Origin: an uncultured Ruminococcus sp.
GTDB taxonomy: Bacteria > Bacillota > Clostridia > Oscillospirales > Ruminococcaceae
Reading direction: 5' to 3'
DNA: 62,320 nucleotides
Assembly (NCBI GenBank): GCA_902786965.1
Contig: CADAEJ010000003.1
Location: 1-62,320, forward strand
The stretch's first letter is position 1; the number at the start of each line of letters is the position of its first letter. The notes below the pieces were generated by a model. It had not been told where the DNA came from. It made no database searches and saw only the letters and a list, made by a program, of their open reading frames with translations. Positions 7,944-17,196 of the stretch are shown piece by piece. The position numbers and the translations under genes were made by a program.

Positions 7944-8600
7944 ATGAACACAAGATCGGATCTTGAAGCTATGATAGGGCAGGGCGAGCAGATACTTTGG
8001 CGCGGAAAGCCGCAGAAGAAATGCTTTATTTTTGAGTGCATTTTCAATCCAATGCTTTTCTTTGCGCTTTTGTGGGCGGCGTTTGATATCTTCTTTATAG
8101 TTTCGGCGAACAATTCATCTGCCAAGTCCGGTTTCTCAAACAGTGGTGTCGGCGGCTTTATGATTGTATTTTTCGCCTTTCACCTTATGCCCGTGTGGAT
8201 CTACCTTGCAGGTGTCATTTTTTCGTTCAGAAAGTACAGAAACACCGAGTACATAATAACCGAAAAAGGCATTTATCTTTCGGGAGGAGTATTTACATAC
8301 AGCTGCCAGATGAAATCTTTCGCAGAGCTTTCAAATGTAAATCTGCACCGCGGTATTTTCGATCAGATGTTCGGCGTGGGCGATGTTATCCTTACAAGCG
8401 CGAACCTTGTGCAGTTCGCAGGTTCAAGATCAGGTGCTATGCCAAGGAGCTTAACGCTGTGCGATATTGCCGAATATCAGGAGGTATTTGCTATGGTCAA
8501 GCAGCTCCAGCAGGACGTTTATGCAGATACTATGTATCCCAATGATATGCGTCCGCCCGAAAACCACGGCTATCAGACAAGGTACAGAGGAAGATTCTGA
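7944..8600 (+). CDS. PH-domain membrane protein
   Basis: A 218-residue protein beginning with a motif common in such proteins (EQILWRGKPQ, residues 15-24). Two transmembrane segments (about 35-55 and 75-97) are followed by a bacterial PH-like domain (YIITEKGIYLSGGVF; then SNVNLHRGIFDQMFGVGDVILTS). Role unknown. Proteins of this type sit in the membrane and are often stress-linked, but that is only a family generalisation. Ribosome binding site GGGAGGAG. It is followed by a clear terminator. Confidence 0.85.
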   Translation: MNTRSDLEAMIGQGEQILWRGKPQKKCFIFECIFNPMLFFALLWAAFDIFFIVSANNSSAKSGFSNSGVGGFMIVFFAFHLMPVWIYLAGVIFSFRKYRNTEYIITEKGIYLSGGVFTYSCQMKSFAELSNVNLHRGIFDQMFGVGDVILTSANLVQFAGSRSGAMPRSLTLCDIAEYQEVFAMVKQLQQDVYADTMYPNDMRPPENHGYQTRYRGRF

Positions 8601-8619
8601 CAGATATAATAAGCTGTTC

Positions 8620-8656
8620 ATCTCCGGAGGGTCTTTTTGATCTTCCGGAGATTTTT
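8620..8656 (+). terminator. terminator after the PH-domain gene
   Basis: ATCTCCGGA (8620-8628) pairs with TCCGGAGAT (8644-8652) and is followed by TTTTCTGTTTT. Confidence 0.88.
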
Positions 8657-8735
8657 CTGTTTTATTATCTATCCGTGTTTATTTATGCCTTGACTGCATA
8701 TCCTAATACTATAAATTGATCTGGATGTGATAGTA

Positions 8736-9173
8736 TTGCGCAGCTTTTTTAAACTTCTGACAGTGTTTGCTGTCGGCGGACTTGCTTACGGACTGCTCGA
8801 GGTGATAGTACGGGGCTACACTTTTATCTCAATGGGCGTTATAGGCGGTATCTGTATGGTCATCATTCATCTTCTCAATGATGAACGCAGAAACCGCTTG
8901 GGACTGTTTACGGTAATGCTCGTGTCATCGGCGTTCATTCTTTCTGCCGAGCTGCTTTCGGGCGAGATACTCAACCGCACGCTTGATCTGAATATTTGGA
9001 GCTATAAGGATCAGCCGCTTAACATCGACGGACAGATCTGCGCCGTTTATGCAGCCCTGTGGTTTGGTCTGTCATTTATAGCAGTAGTCGTTGATGAATG
9101 GGTGAGAATGAAGATATTTCACGAGCCTAATCTTCCTATCTTCATACGCAAAGCAAAGCGCGCCTCGGCATAA
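8736..9173 (+). CDS. CmpB-like (putative ABC transporter type IV) membrane protein
   Basis: A 145-residue membrane protein with four hydrophobic segments and conserved-looking features of the CmpB-like family (GLAYGLLEVIVRGYTF..MG..GG near the start; SAELLSGEILN...LNIWSY in the middle). The name is historical and its transport role is unproven. The TTG start at 8736 is favoured since GGATGTGAT sits upstream. A GTG at 8727 is the alternative. It stands alone between two terminators. Confidence 0.8.
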   Translation: MRSFFKLLTVFAVGGLAYGLLEVIVRGYTFISMGVIGGICMVIIHLLNDERRNRLGLFTVMLVSSAFILSAELLSGEILNRTLDLNIWSYKDQPLNIDGQICAVYAALWFGLSFIAVVVDEWVRMKIFHEPNLPIFIRKAKRASA

Positions 9174-9176
9174 AAA

Positions 9177-9203
9177 ACCTGCAAGTTTTTTTGGACTTGC
9201 AGG
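9177..9203. terminator. bidirectional terminator
   Basis: CCTGCAAG and CTTGCAGG pair around a T-rich loop between the converging CmpB-like and rlmA genes, with an A run on the left flank. Confidence 0.7.
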
Positions 9204-9210
9204 CAGAGTT

Positions 9211-10044
9211 CTATTTGAAATCTTTCTTTGTGTAGACCTGTATGCAAAATCCGCAGGTCACGTCAAGTGAGTCAAGCTCTTTGAGCCGCTGCAAGCCTTC
9301 AGCCGAGGTCTTGTAAAAGTACGGAGTCATCGAAAACAAGTCAAGTATATCCTGTGAGGAGCAGAGTGCCCGGTCGTATTCAAAGATCTCTTCGTGCGTC
9401 TTTTCAAACTTGTTCAGCCCGTACACATTCGGCTTGTTCTCATACGGCTTGTCATATGCGGCGCTTTTCATCTCAAAAAGATGCCTTGCAGACGGCGATA
9501 CCACTATAAGCCTGCCGCCTTTTTTCAGCACACGCGCATATTCGTCGTTTGAAACGGGAGCAAACGTGCTTATCACCATATCTGCACTTTCATTTATGAA
9601 AGGCAGCTCAAATGAAGATGCTACCGCAAATTCACAGTTTGTGATACCCGATGTATGCACCCGCGTCATACAGTGCGATACCGCCGCCTTTGAAATATCT
9701 ATACCAAAGATACTTGCATCTGTCATAGCCTTTGCATAAACACAGGTGTAATACCCTTCGCCGCAGCCGCTGTCAATGATGACAGGCTTCACGCAGCCTT
9801 TCAGCTGACCCTGCATTGTCTGCGCTATCCTTTCAGCAAGCGGCAGATAATACCCCTTATCGAGAAACCGCGTCCGCGCCTTTACCATTTCAGCATTGTC
9901 ACCGCTGTTTTTCGGATTGCGCTTGTGCGTAGTCAGAAGATTGACATAGCCCTTCCTTGCAATATCAAAGCTGTGCCCGTTCTGACAGTGCAGCACATTG
10001 TCAAGCCTTTTGAGCTTCTTTTTGCAGACAGGACAAATATACAT
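9211..10044 (-). CDS. rlmA: 23S rRNA (guanine-N1)-methyltransferase, RlmA family
   Basis: A 277-residue enzyme that transfers a methyl group from S-adenosylmethionine to N1 of a guanine in hairpin 35 of 23S rRNA. An N-terminal zinc site is formed by C4, C7, C20 and H24, followed by the family block GHSFDIARKGYVNLL. The SAM-binding motif is VIIDSGCGEGYYT, followed by FGIDISKAA. Length and motif order fit RlmA(I)/RlmA(II). Which of the two neighbouring guanines is modified cannot be told by eye. It is transcribed alone, divergent from alaS. Confidence 0.93.
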   Translation of the reverse strand: MYICPVCKKKLKRLDNVLHCQNGHSFDIARKGYVNLLTTHKRNPKNSGDNAEMVKARTRFLDKGYYLPLAERIAQTMQGQLKGCVKPVIIDSGCGEGYYTCVYAKAMTDASIFGIDISKAAVSHCMTRVHTSGITNCEFAVASSFELPFINESADMVISTFAPVSNDEYARVLKKGGRLIVVSPSARHLFEMKSAAYDKPYENKPNVYGLNKFEKTHEEIFEYDRALCSSQDILDLFSMTPYFYKTSAEGLQRLKELDSLDVTCGFCIQVYTKKDFK

Positions 10045-10101
10045 ATCGTCACACCACCGTAAGTTCTAACTTTATTAACATTATAGCACATCTGTTTTTA
10101 C

Positions 10102-10130
10102 TTGACAAGATGTAAATAAAGTTGTATAAT
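10102..10130 (+). promoter_or_regulatory. promoter of the T-box/alaS transcript
   Basis: TTGACA (10102-10107), 17 bases, TATAAT (10125-10130). Transcription should start near 10137, leaving a leader of about 275 bases. Confidence 0.9.
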
Positions 10131-10136
10131 AAATTG

Positions 10137-10367
10137 GAAATATTTAAAGCTGTGACGGAATTATCCGATGTCCCTGCGGCGCAGAGAGAAGACGTTTGGT
10201 GCAAGTCTTCGCGCAAGGCTCGGTGGCTTACCTGAGCTGTGCTGTGAAAACAGTGCCGTATGCCTGCGTTAAAGGCTTTGAGTGGTCATATTCTTTTCGG
10301 ATATGACAATTTGGGTGGTAACACGGAGTAGCTGCTTCGTCCCATGTTCGGGGCGGAGCATTTTTAT
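10137..10367 (+). promoter_or_regulatory. T-box riboswitch (tRNA-Ala sensing) of alaS
   Basis: The leader carries the T-box sequence GGGTGGTAACACGG (10313-10326), which pairs with the acceptor end of uncharged tRNA. It is followed by a terminator with stem GCTTCGTCCC (10334-10343) / GGGGCGGAGC (10350-10359) and a T run. The 5' part folds into a stem I arm: GCGC, a bulge AGAGA, GAAGAC, loop, GTCTTC, GCGC. GCT at 10226-10228, opposite the expected S-turn strand, is the best candidate for the alanine specifier codon. Low Ala-tRNA charging should allow read-through into alaS. The T-box call is firm; the specifier position is inferred. Confidence 0.93.
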
Positions 10368-10413
10368 TTACCGCCGAATCAAAGAGCGATCAATTTAAAC
10401 GGAGGAATTAAAA

Positions 10414-13071
10414 ATGGAATGGACAAGTCTTAATGATCTGAGAGAATCTTATCTCAAATTCTTTGAGAGCAAGAACTGCCTGCGTCACAAGAGCTATCCT
10501 CTCGTACCGCAGAATGATAACAGCCTGCTGCTCATAGTTGCAGGTATGGCACCGCTGAAGCCGTATTTTACAGGTCAGGAGGTACCGCCCAGAACGAGAA
10601 TGACTACCTGCCAGAAATGTATCAGAACAGGCGATATCGAGAATGTCGGCAAGACCGCAAGACACGGTACATATTTTGAAATGCTCGGCAATTTCTCGTT
10701 TGGTGACTATTTCAAGGACGAGGCTATCGCTTGGGCTTGGGAGTATGTGACCGAGGTGCTGAAGCTGCCAAAGGACAGACTGTACATTTCTGTTTACGAG
10801 GACGATGACGAGGCTGAAAAGATCTGGCATGAAAAGGTCGGCGTACCTATGGATCATATATTCCGCATGGGTAAGGAGGATAACTTCTGGGAGGCTGGTA
10901 CAGACGGCCCCTGCGGTCCCTGCTCGGAGATATACTTTGACCGCGGCGAGCAGTACGGCTGCGGCAAACCTGATTGTACAGTAGGCTGCGACTGCGACAG
11001 ATATATGGAGTTCTGGAACCTCGTTTTCACACAGTTTGAAAGACATGAGGACGGCACCTATACTCCGCTTAAACAGAAGAATATCGACACAGGCATGGGC
11101 CTTGAAAGACTTGCTGCACTTATGCAGGGCGTTGACTCTATATTTGACGTTGATACCGTCAAGGCGATCAGAGATAAGGTCTGCGAGATAGCAGGCTGCG
11201 AGTACGGCAAGGAGTATAAAAAGGATGTTTCTATCAGAGTCATCACCGACCATATCCGCTCGGTGACATTCCTTGCATCTGACGGCGTTCTGCCTTCTAA
11301 CGAGGGCAGGGGCTACGTTATGAGAAGACTGCTCAGACGTGCAGTTCGTCACGGCAAGCTGCTGAGCATCAACGGAATGTTCCTTAAAGACATCGTTAAG
11401 ACCGTTGTTGACTGCAATAAGTGTGAGTACAACGAACTTGAAGAAAAGTATGACTACATCGTTAAGGTGCTTACTACCGAGGAAAAGAACTTCAATGCTA
11501 CTATCGACCGCGGTATGAAGATACTTGACGATTATATCGAGAATATGCAAAAGGACGGCAAGACCGTTCTTGACGGCGAAAGCTGCTTTAAGCTCTCCGA
11601 TACATACGGTTTCCCTATCGACCTTACAAGAGAGATACTTGAAGAAAAGGGTATGTCTGTTGACGAGGACGGATATAATGTATGCATGGAAAAGCAGAGA
11701 GAGACCGCAAGGACCGCACGCGGCGGCTCAAAGTATATGGGCGCTGATGAAACAGTATTTCATCAGATGGACAAGACCTTCTCCACAGTGTTCACAGGCT
11801 ATGAAACGCTCAACGGCACATCCGAGATCAAGTACCTTGCTACCGATGACGAGCTTATCGAGAACGCGGGTGTGGGCAGCGAAGTCTATATGGTCTGCGG
11901 CGAAACACCGTTCTATGCAGAAAGCGGCGGACAGGTAGGCGATAAGGGAGTTGTATCTACCGTAAGCGGCAAGGCAGAGGTGCTTGATGTCCAAAAGGTA
12001 GTTGCAGGCAAATTCGCTCATAAGCTCAGGGTGACAGAGGGCGCGCTGAGCGTCGGTCAGCAGGTCGAGCTGCACGTTGATAAGAAAAACAGAGATGACA
12101 TTATGCGCAACCACAGCGCCGCACATCTTCTCCAGGCTGCACTTCGCGAGGTGCTTGGCGACCACGTTCACCAGGCCGGACAGCTTGTCGATGCAGACAG
12201 AGTGAGATTTGACTTCTCGCATTTCTCCGCAATGACCGAGGAAGAAAAGATAAAGGTCGAGGCTCTCGTCAACGCGAATATCCTCAAAGGCCTTGACGTT
12301 GAAACAAAGGAAATGCCTATCAAGGAAGCAGAAAAACTCGGAGCAATGGCTCTGTTCGGTGAAAAGTACGGCGAAACAGTAAGAGTCGTAACTATGGGTG
12401 ACGGCGATGAGGTCGCATCAAGAGAGTTCTGCGGCGGTACACACGTTGATAATACATCAAGGATCGGTCTGTTCAAGATAATCTCCGAGGCATCAGTCGC
12501 AAGCGGCGTAAGAAGGATTGAGGGCGTAACGGGCAGAGGAGTGCTGAAACTCGTTGCCGAGCATTCTGAGGAGATAAAGAAGGCTGCATCTATTCTCAAA
12601 ACTGCAAATCCTTTCGAGCTTGTTAAGAGATGCTCCGCTGTTATGCAGGAGGTCAAGGATCTTGAAAAAGAGCGTGACGAGCTGCAATCATCTATCAATG
12701 CTATCCGTTCAAAGACCATTATGAGCAGCACCGTCGATGTCAAGGGCGTTAAGGTCGCAAGTGCGCTGCTTTCAAATATCAAGCCCGATGCTCTGAAGAA
12801 AATGGCAGAGGACATCAAGTCGCAGTTTGACGATGTTGTAGTTGTTATCGCAGGTGTTTACGGTGATAAGGCAAACCTTGTCGCTGCAGCAGGAAAGGCT
12901 GCCGTTGCAAAGGGCGCGCACGCAGGTAAGATCGTCGGAAAGGCAGCTGCATTAACAGGCGGCAAGGGCGGCGGAAGACCTGATACCGCAATGGCAGGTG
13001 TCGGTGACAGGTTCAAGATCGACGAGGCACTTGCTCAGGTCAACGATATAGTTGCTGAATTTATTAAATAA
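10414..13071 (+). CDS. alaS: alanyl-tRNA synthetase
   Basis: An 885-residue enzyme of full length that charges tRNA-Ala with alanine using ATP. The class II catalytic domain comes first (FFESKNCLRHKSYPLVP; motif 2 near GTYFEMLGNFSFGDYF). The editing domain carries the zinc ligands HSAAH and CGGTH, and a C-terminal C-Ala domain ends in a Gly-rich GGKGGGRPDTAMAG segment. Ribosome binding site GGAGG. It is controlled by the T-box just upstream and is followed 17 bases later by a HIT-family gene. Confidence 0.98.
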   Translation: MEWTSLNDLRESYLKFFESKNCLRHKSYPLVPQNDNSLLLIVAGMAPLKPYFTGQEVPPRTRMTTCQKCIRTGDIENVGKTARHGTYFEMLGNFSFGDYFKDEAIAWAWEYVTEVLKLPKDRLYISVYEDDDEAEKIWHEKVGVPMDHIFRMGKEDNFWEAGTDGPCGPCSEIYFDRGEQYGCGKPDCTVGCDCDRYMEFWNLVFTQFERHEDGTYTPLKQKNIDTGMGLERLAALMQGVDSIFDVDTVKAIRDKVCEIAGCEYGKEYKKDVSIRVITDHIRSVTFLASDGVLPSNEGRGYVMRRLLRRAVRHGKLLSINGMFLKDIVKTVVDCNKCEYNELEEKYDYIVKVLTTEEKNFNATIDRGMKILDDYIENMQKDGKTVLDGESCFKLSDTYGFPIDLTREILEEKGMSVDEDGYNVCMEKQRETARTARGGSKYMGADETVFHQMDKTFSTVFTGYETLNGTSEIKYLATDDELIENAGVGSEVYMVCGETPFYAESGGQVGDKGVVSTVSGKAEVLDVQKVVAGKFAHKLRVTEGALSVGQQVELHVDKKNRDDIMRNHSAAHLLQAALREVLGDHVHQAGQLVDADRVRFDFSHFSAMTEEEKIKVEALVNANILKGLDVETKEMPIKEAEKLGAMALFGEKYGETVRVVTMGDGDEVASREFCGGTHVDNTSRIGLFKIISEASVASGVRRIEGVTGRGVLKLVAEHSEEIKKAASILKTANPFELVKRCSAVMQEVKDLEKERDELQSSINAIRSKTIMSSTVDVKGVKVASALLSNIKPDALKKMAEDIKSQFDDVVVVIAGVYGDKANLVAAAGKAAVAKGAHAGKIVGKAAALTGGKGGGRPDTAMAGVGDRFKIDEALAQVNDIVAEFIK

Positions 13072-13088
13072 AGAAAGAAGGTTTACCT

Positions 13089-13430
13089 ATGAATGATTGT
13101 TTGTTTTGCAAAATAATCGCAGGTGAGATCCCCTCCAAGAAGATATACGAGGACGAAACAGTTTACGTCTTTGAGGACATCGCACCGACTGCGCCGATAC
13201 ATTATCTTTGTATCCCCAAGCAGCATATATCAAAACTTGATGAGGTGACTGCCGAAAACAGCGCAGTTATCGCTCACATCTATGAGGTAATTGCAAAGCT
13301 TGCCAAAGACCTTGACCTTAAAGACGGCTTCAGAGTCGTATCCAACTGCGGCGAGCAGGCAGGACAGAGCGTATTTCACATTCATTTTCATCTTTTGGCG
13401 GGCAGACCTTTTGAGTGGCCTGCGGGCTGA
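13089..13430 (+). CDS. HIT-family nucleotide-binding protein
   Basis: A 113-residue HINT-type protein. It has the N-terminal block DCLFCKIIAGEIPSKKIYED and the catalytic histidine triad VFHIHFHLL near the C-terminus. Family members hydrolyse purine nucleotide phosphoramidates and aminoacyl-adenylates, which makes a link to the neighbouring alanyl-tRNA synthetase plausible though not shown. The C-terminal residues after the triad are few, as usual. It is separated from comEC by a hairpin. Confidence 0.95.
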   Translation: MNDCLFCKIIAGEIPSKKIYEDETVYVFEDIAPTAPIHYLCIPKQHISKLDEVTAENSAVIAHIYEVIAKLAKDLDLKDGFRVVSNCGEQAGQSVFHIHFHLLAGRPFEWPAG

Positions 13431-13437
13431 TCGTTTC

Positions 13438-13465
13438 GGGCGGATATTCTTATCCGCCCTTATCT
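13438..13465 (+). terminator. hairpin between the HIT gene and comEC (weak terminator)
   Basis: A perfect 9-bp stem GGGCGGATA / TATCCGCCC with a TTCT loop, but only a short TTATCT tail, so termination may be partial. Confidence 0.55.
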
Positions 13466-13496
13466 GTATACACTGATGCGACCGTGAGGTGATAGC

Positions 13497-15503
13497 GTGG
13501 TAAGAAAAGGCTTCTGGTGCGGACTGTCTTTTATGGCGGGCTTGTTTCTTACTGGCTGCTTTACTGTGAAGCTGTGGTGGGTGTTCGCTTTTTGTGCAGC
13601 TCTTTTGAGCGCGGTCGGTGCGTTTGCTTTTAAGTCCGTAAGGCGATATTTTATAGTCTGCGGCTGCTGGTTCATTATTGCCTGTATATACAGCGCCGCC
13701 TATACCCACTTTGTCTACGATGACCTTATTTCCTATGACGGACAAACCGTTACAGTCAGCGGTCAGGTCGAAAGCTTTGATTATACAGGTCACGGGCAGG
13801 GCTATCTCACGGTAAAATGCTCACTTGGCGGTCATACCACGAACATTTCCTTTCTTGTCAGCGATGATGATTATGATTACTATGACGATGTTGAGCTGAC
13901 AGGTAAGGTCGTTAAGATAAAAGACAGCTACAACTTTCTTTCTGAAAGCTATAATTTCAGCGAGGGAGTATTTCTCAAAGGCAGCGGCACAGCAAGTGTA
14001 ACGCTGAAAGGAACAAATTCCAACAGGCTCTTCAAAGCTATCCGCAATTACAGCGATAAGGCATTCAATACAATAATGCTGTACGGCGGTCACGAGGAGA
14101 AAGGTTTCCTTGGCGCGATGCTTTGCGGCGATAAGAGGAAAATGGATATCTCACAGAAGAATATGCTCTACCGCAGCGGCATAGGTCATATCTTTGCCGT
14201 ATCGGGCACCCACCTTGTTATTCTGACAAGCATCATCGGGTTTCTTTTAAGCCGCCTGCTTGGCAGGGGACGCGCCTATTCGGTGACTATGCTTTGTATC
14301 ACCTGGGCTTTTGTTATCTTTGCGGGAATGTCTGTCTCGGTCACGCGCAGCGCTATAATGATGTCTATAATCTATCTCGGAGATTTCTTTATGCGCAGGG
14401 GAGACAGTGCTAATTCGCTCGGCATAGCTGCCCTTGCGATATGTCTGTTCAATCCGTACTGTGTTTTCTCCTCGGGATTTCTGCTCAGCTTTTTCTCGGC
14501 ATTTGCAGCAGGAGTCGCAGCACCGCACATTTACACAAGGCTGAATATCAAAGCAAAGCCGAAGTTCGTTTTCAAAGGCTTGGTTTTCTCCGTCGTTGAA
14601 ATGATTTTTATCGCACCGCTTTGTGTGATATTTTTCGGCGGATTTTCAATACTTTCGCCGCTTACTAATATGCTGCTGATACCGCTTTGTACCGCAGCGC
14701 TCGTGCTGTGCTTTTTTGTCGCGCTGACAGGCTGCGCCGCATTTGCTGCAAAGCCGCTGATATGGGCGGCAACGATGCTTGTAAAGGCCGTGATAGCAGC
14801 AGTTAAGGTCATTTCAAAGCCGTCGCTCTTGTTTGTAACAGCACCGCAGACATCTGCTGTGATAGTAATTACGCTTGTGTGTGTATTTGTCATAGCTTTC
14901 TTATTTGTCAGCAAGAAACGGCTTTTCAGTATCCTGACAGCCTCCTGCGGACTGCTTGCGTGTATGCTTGTCTCAAACCTTTTTACTCTGTTTGGGTATG
15001 ACAGGCTCGATTTTTATATCTTCGCCCGAAAGAAGGACTGCGCCGCTATTATCGTGCAGTCCGACAGCGCATATATAATTGATATGTCCAACGGTGCGCG
15101 CTTCACAGGTGCGCAGATGCGCGTTATCCAGCACTGCGGCGTGAGAAAGACAAGCGCAGTATTTGTCAATGGCGAGCCTTATTACACGCTTGGCAAATAC
15201 AAGGATACCCTTTTCCCGCAGCCGAGTGTTTATATATCGGGTACGCAGGTGCCTGTTGATATGAACGATACTTACGAGCTGCAAACAGGTGACAGCGTAA
15301 AACTTGATGAAATTCGCTTCACAAGGCTTGAAAACGGCTTTGAATTAGAGTATAATAATAAAGAATATATTATCTATCCCGACAGATTTGTTATCGGCGG
15401 GGATACTTACTATACAAACGGCGAGTCTGTGCAATTTGATACGGACAGCAGCAAGGTAAGGAGGCTCGATCATGAGCTCGGTTTCACCGACTACACTTGG
15501 TAA
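13497..15503 (+). CDS. comEC: ComEC/Rec2-family DNA uptake channel protein
   Basis: A 668-residue membrane protein. Hydrophobic segments lie near the start, followed by a DUF4131-like beta-rich region, then the Competence domain with many transmembrane helices and the conserved block GIGHIFAVSGTHL. The C-terminal 170 residues occupy the place of the metallo-beta-lactamase domain of Bacillus ComEC but lack any HxHxDH zinc motif, and the protein is about 100 residues shorter than Bacillus ComEC. It should form the channel that brings single-stranded DNA into the cell, if functional. GTG start after GAGGTGAT. Its end overlaps holA by 32 bases. Confidence 0.9.
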   Translation: MVRKGFWCGLSFMAGLFLTGCFTVKLWWVFAFCAALLSAVGAFAFKSVRRYFIVCGCWFIIACIYSAAYTHFVYDDLISYDGQTVTVSGQVESFDYTGHGQGYLTVKCSLGGHTTNISFLVSDDDYDYYDDVELTGKVVKIKDSYNFLSESYNFSEGVFLKGSGTASVTLKGTNSNRLFKAIRNYSDKAFNTIMLYGGHEEKGFLGAMLCGDKRKMDISQKNMLYRSGIGHIFAVSGTHLVILTSIIGFLLSRLLGRGRAYSVTMLCITWAFVIFAGMSVSVTRSAIMMSIIYLGDFFMRRGDSANSLGIAALAICLFNPYCVFSSGFLLSFFSAFAAGVAAPHIYTRLNIKAKPKFVFKGLVFSVVEMIFIAPLCVIFFGGFSILSPLTNMLLIPLCTAALVLCFFVALTGCAAFAAKPLIWAATMLVKAVIAAVKVISKPSLLFVTAPQTSAVIVITLVCVFVIAFLFVSKKRLFSILTASCGLLACMLVSNLFTLFGYDRLDFYIFARKKDCAAIIVQSDSAYIIDMSNGARFTGAQMRVIQHCGVRKTSAVFVNGEPYYTLGKYKDTLFPQPSVYISGTQVPVDMNDTYELQTGDSVKLDEIRFTRLENGFELEYNNKEYIIYPDRFVIGGDTYYTNGESVQFDTDSSKVRRLDHELGFTDYTW

Positions 15504-16530
15504 AGATATACGAGATGGCAAAATAAGCACGCTCTACTATTTTTACGGACACGATGTCACAACTCTTGAAAACTATACCAGAAGGCTTGTAAACAAGCTG
15601 TGTCCCTCACAGGCACAGGCTATGAACCTGCATAAATTTGACGGCACAAAGCTTGATATACCTGCGCTTTCAGATGCCTGCCAGGCACTTCCGATGTTTG
15701 CGGAGAGAGTCGTTATAACGATCAACGACTTGAATATGGACGCCGTAAACAAAGGCGACGGTGATGATCTGCGCAGCATTCTCAAACAGCTTGAGGACGG
15801 CACGACAGTAATTATCTACGCAACTGCCGCCGATCTTTACAAGAATAAGAAATCCCTTACCGATAAGAATAAGCGCTTTTGCGACTTTTGCGACAAAAAC
15901 GGCTGTGTGTGTGACTTTGCACTCAAAACTCCCGTCGAAATGGGCAGGTCTATCGCAAGCGAGTTTTCAAAGCTTGGCTGTACGATCTCAAGGAACAATG
16001 CAGAATACCTTGCGGAGATATGCCTTTGCAATACAGGCTTTGTAAAGCAGGAGATAAAAAAGCTTTCTGATTTCATCGGGCAGGGAACTGTCACTAAAGA
16101 GCATATCGACCTTTTGTGCATCAAGCACGTTGAGTCTGACGGCTATTCGCTTGCGCTGAATGTCCTGCGATCAAGAGCAAAGCAGGTCTTTGGCAGACTT
16201 GGTGAGCTTGTTCAGCAGAACTTTGAACCGTTTGAGATATTGAGCATAATCAGCTTCTCAATGGCGGATATCTACCGTGCCAAGCTTGCCCGTTCAACAG
16301 GAAGGACTTTGCAGGATATAATTTCTGATTTTGACTACCCGCGCAACAGAGAATTTGCCGTTAAGAAGATGTACAACGAGTGCGGAAATATTTCTGTAAC
16401 GAGGATACGCGAAGCGCTGTCGATACTGTCCGATACCGACCTTGCGCTGAAGACCCGATCCCTTGGCAAAGGCTCTGATATGCTCACACTCGAACAAGGA
16501 CTTGCGTGCTGTATGGCGCTTGACTGCTGA
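15472..16530 (+). CDS. holA: DNA polymerase III delta subunit
   Basis: A 352-residue clamp-loader subunit that opens the beta clamp. The N-terminal block resembles YYFYGHDVTTLENYTRRLV, followed by LPMFAERVVITIND. The AAA+ fold without a functional Walker A is typical of delta. It overlaps the end of comEC, as in many Firmicutes, and its own ribosome binding site AAGGAGG lies inside comEC. The RNase M5 gene starts right after the stop codon. Confidence 0.93.
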   Translation: MSSVSPTTLGKDIRDGKISTLYYFYGHDVTTLENYTRRLVNKLCPSQAQAMNLHKFDGTKLDIPALSDACQALPMFAERVVITINDLNMDAVNKGDGDDLRSILKQLEDGTTVIIYATAADLYKNKKSLTDKNKRFCDFCDKNGCVCDFALKTPVEMGRSIASEFSKLGCTISRNNAEYLAEICLCNTGFVKQEIKKLSDFIGQGTVTKEHIDLLCIKHVESDGYSLALNVLRSRAKQVFGRLGELVQQNFEPFEILSIISFSMADIYRAKLARSTGRTLQDIISDFDYPRNREFAVKKMYNECGNISVTRIREALSILSDTDLALKTRSLGKGSDMLTLEQGLACCMALDC

Positions 16531-16531
16531 T

Positions 16532-17137
16532 ATGGAAAAGATAAAGGTATCACAAGCCATAGTTGTCGAGGGAAAGTACGATAAGATCAAGCTTTCCGCA
16601 GTTATTGACGGTATGATAATCTGCACCAACGGCTTTGGCATTTATAAGGATAAAAATACCGTAGAGCTTATCAGGCTCTATGCGCGCACAAGCGGTATAA
16701 TCGTGCTTACTGATTCTGATTCTGCGGGATTTCAGATCCGCAATCACCTTAAAGGGATAGTTCCCCAAGGCAAGATCATCAACCTGTATATCCCCGAGGT
16801 GTTCGGCAAGGAACGGCGCAAAACCGCGCCCTCAAAAGAGGGGAAACTCGGCGTTGAGGGCATTGATGTCAAAATCCTGCGGGAAATCTTTGAACGCTCA
16901 GGCGTGCTTGACGTGCAGGATAATAACAAAGAGCATATCACATCAAATGATTTTTACGAGCTTGGCCTCAGCGGAAAGCCGTATAGTTCAAGCCTTCGCA
17001 AAGAGCTTTGCAGGATTCTCGGTCTGCCTGCCGATCTGACTTCAAAAGCGCTCACCGATTACGTTGACCGTACCCTTGATAAGCAAAAGCTTTCACAGAT
17101 AGTTGATGAAATATCGCACAAGCTTACTTGCAAATAG
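16532..17137 (+). CDS. rnmV: ribonuclease M5 (5S rRNA maturase)
   Basis: A 201-residue Toprim nuclease that trims the precursor of 5S rRNA. The Toprim motifs are visible: VVEGKYDK near residue 11 and LTDSDSAGFQIRN near residue 59, followed by GVEGI. The ATG lies one base after the holA stop. A TTG at 16520 is a possible earlier start, and neither has a strong ribosome binding site, pointing to coupling with holA. In Bacillus this gene neighbours ksgA; here it follows holA. Confidence 0.92.
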   Translation: MEKIKVSQAIVVEGKYDKIKLSAVIDGMIICTNGFGIYKDKNTVELIRLYARTSGIIVLTDSDSAGFQIRNHLKGIVPQGKIINLYIPEVFGKERRKTAPSKEGKLGVEGIDVKILREIFERSGVLDVQDNNKEHITSNDFYELGLSGKPYSSSLRKELCRILGLPADLTSKALTDYVDRTLDKQKLSQIVDEISHKLTCK

Positions 17138-17156
17138 CGCAGAAATGTGATATACT
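17128..17156 (+). promoter_or_regulatory. promoter of pyrB
   Basis: TTGCAA (17128-17133), 17 bases, TATACT (17151-17156), with TGTGA just before the -10. It overlaps the end of rnmV. The leader is only about 35 bases, so there is no room for a PyrR attenuator. Confidence 0.75.
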
Positions 17157-17196
17157 TATTTTTGTCCAAAGTCTGATTCTGAAAGGAAAGATCTGT

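Noticed and set aside
10408-11550. 380-codon minus-strand open frame
   Set aside because: It is antisense to alaS, full of Cys/His/Leu runs typical of shadows, and has no recognisable motifs.
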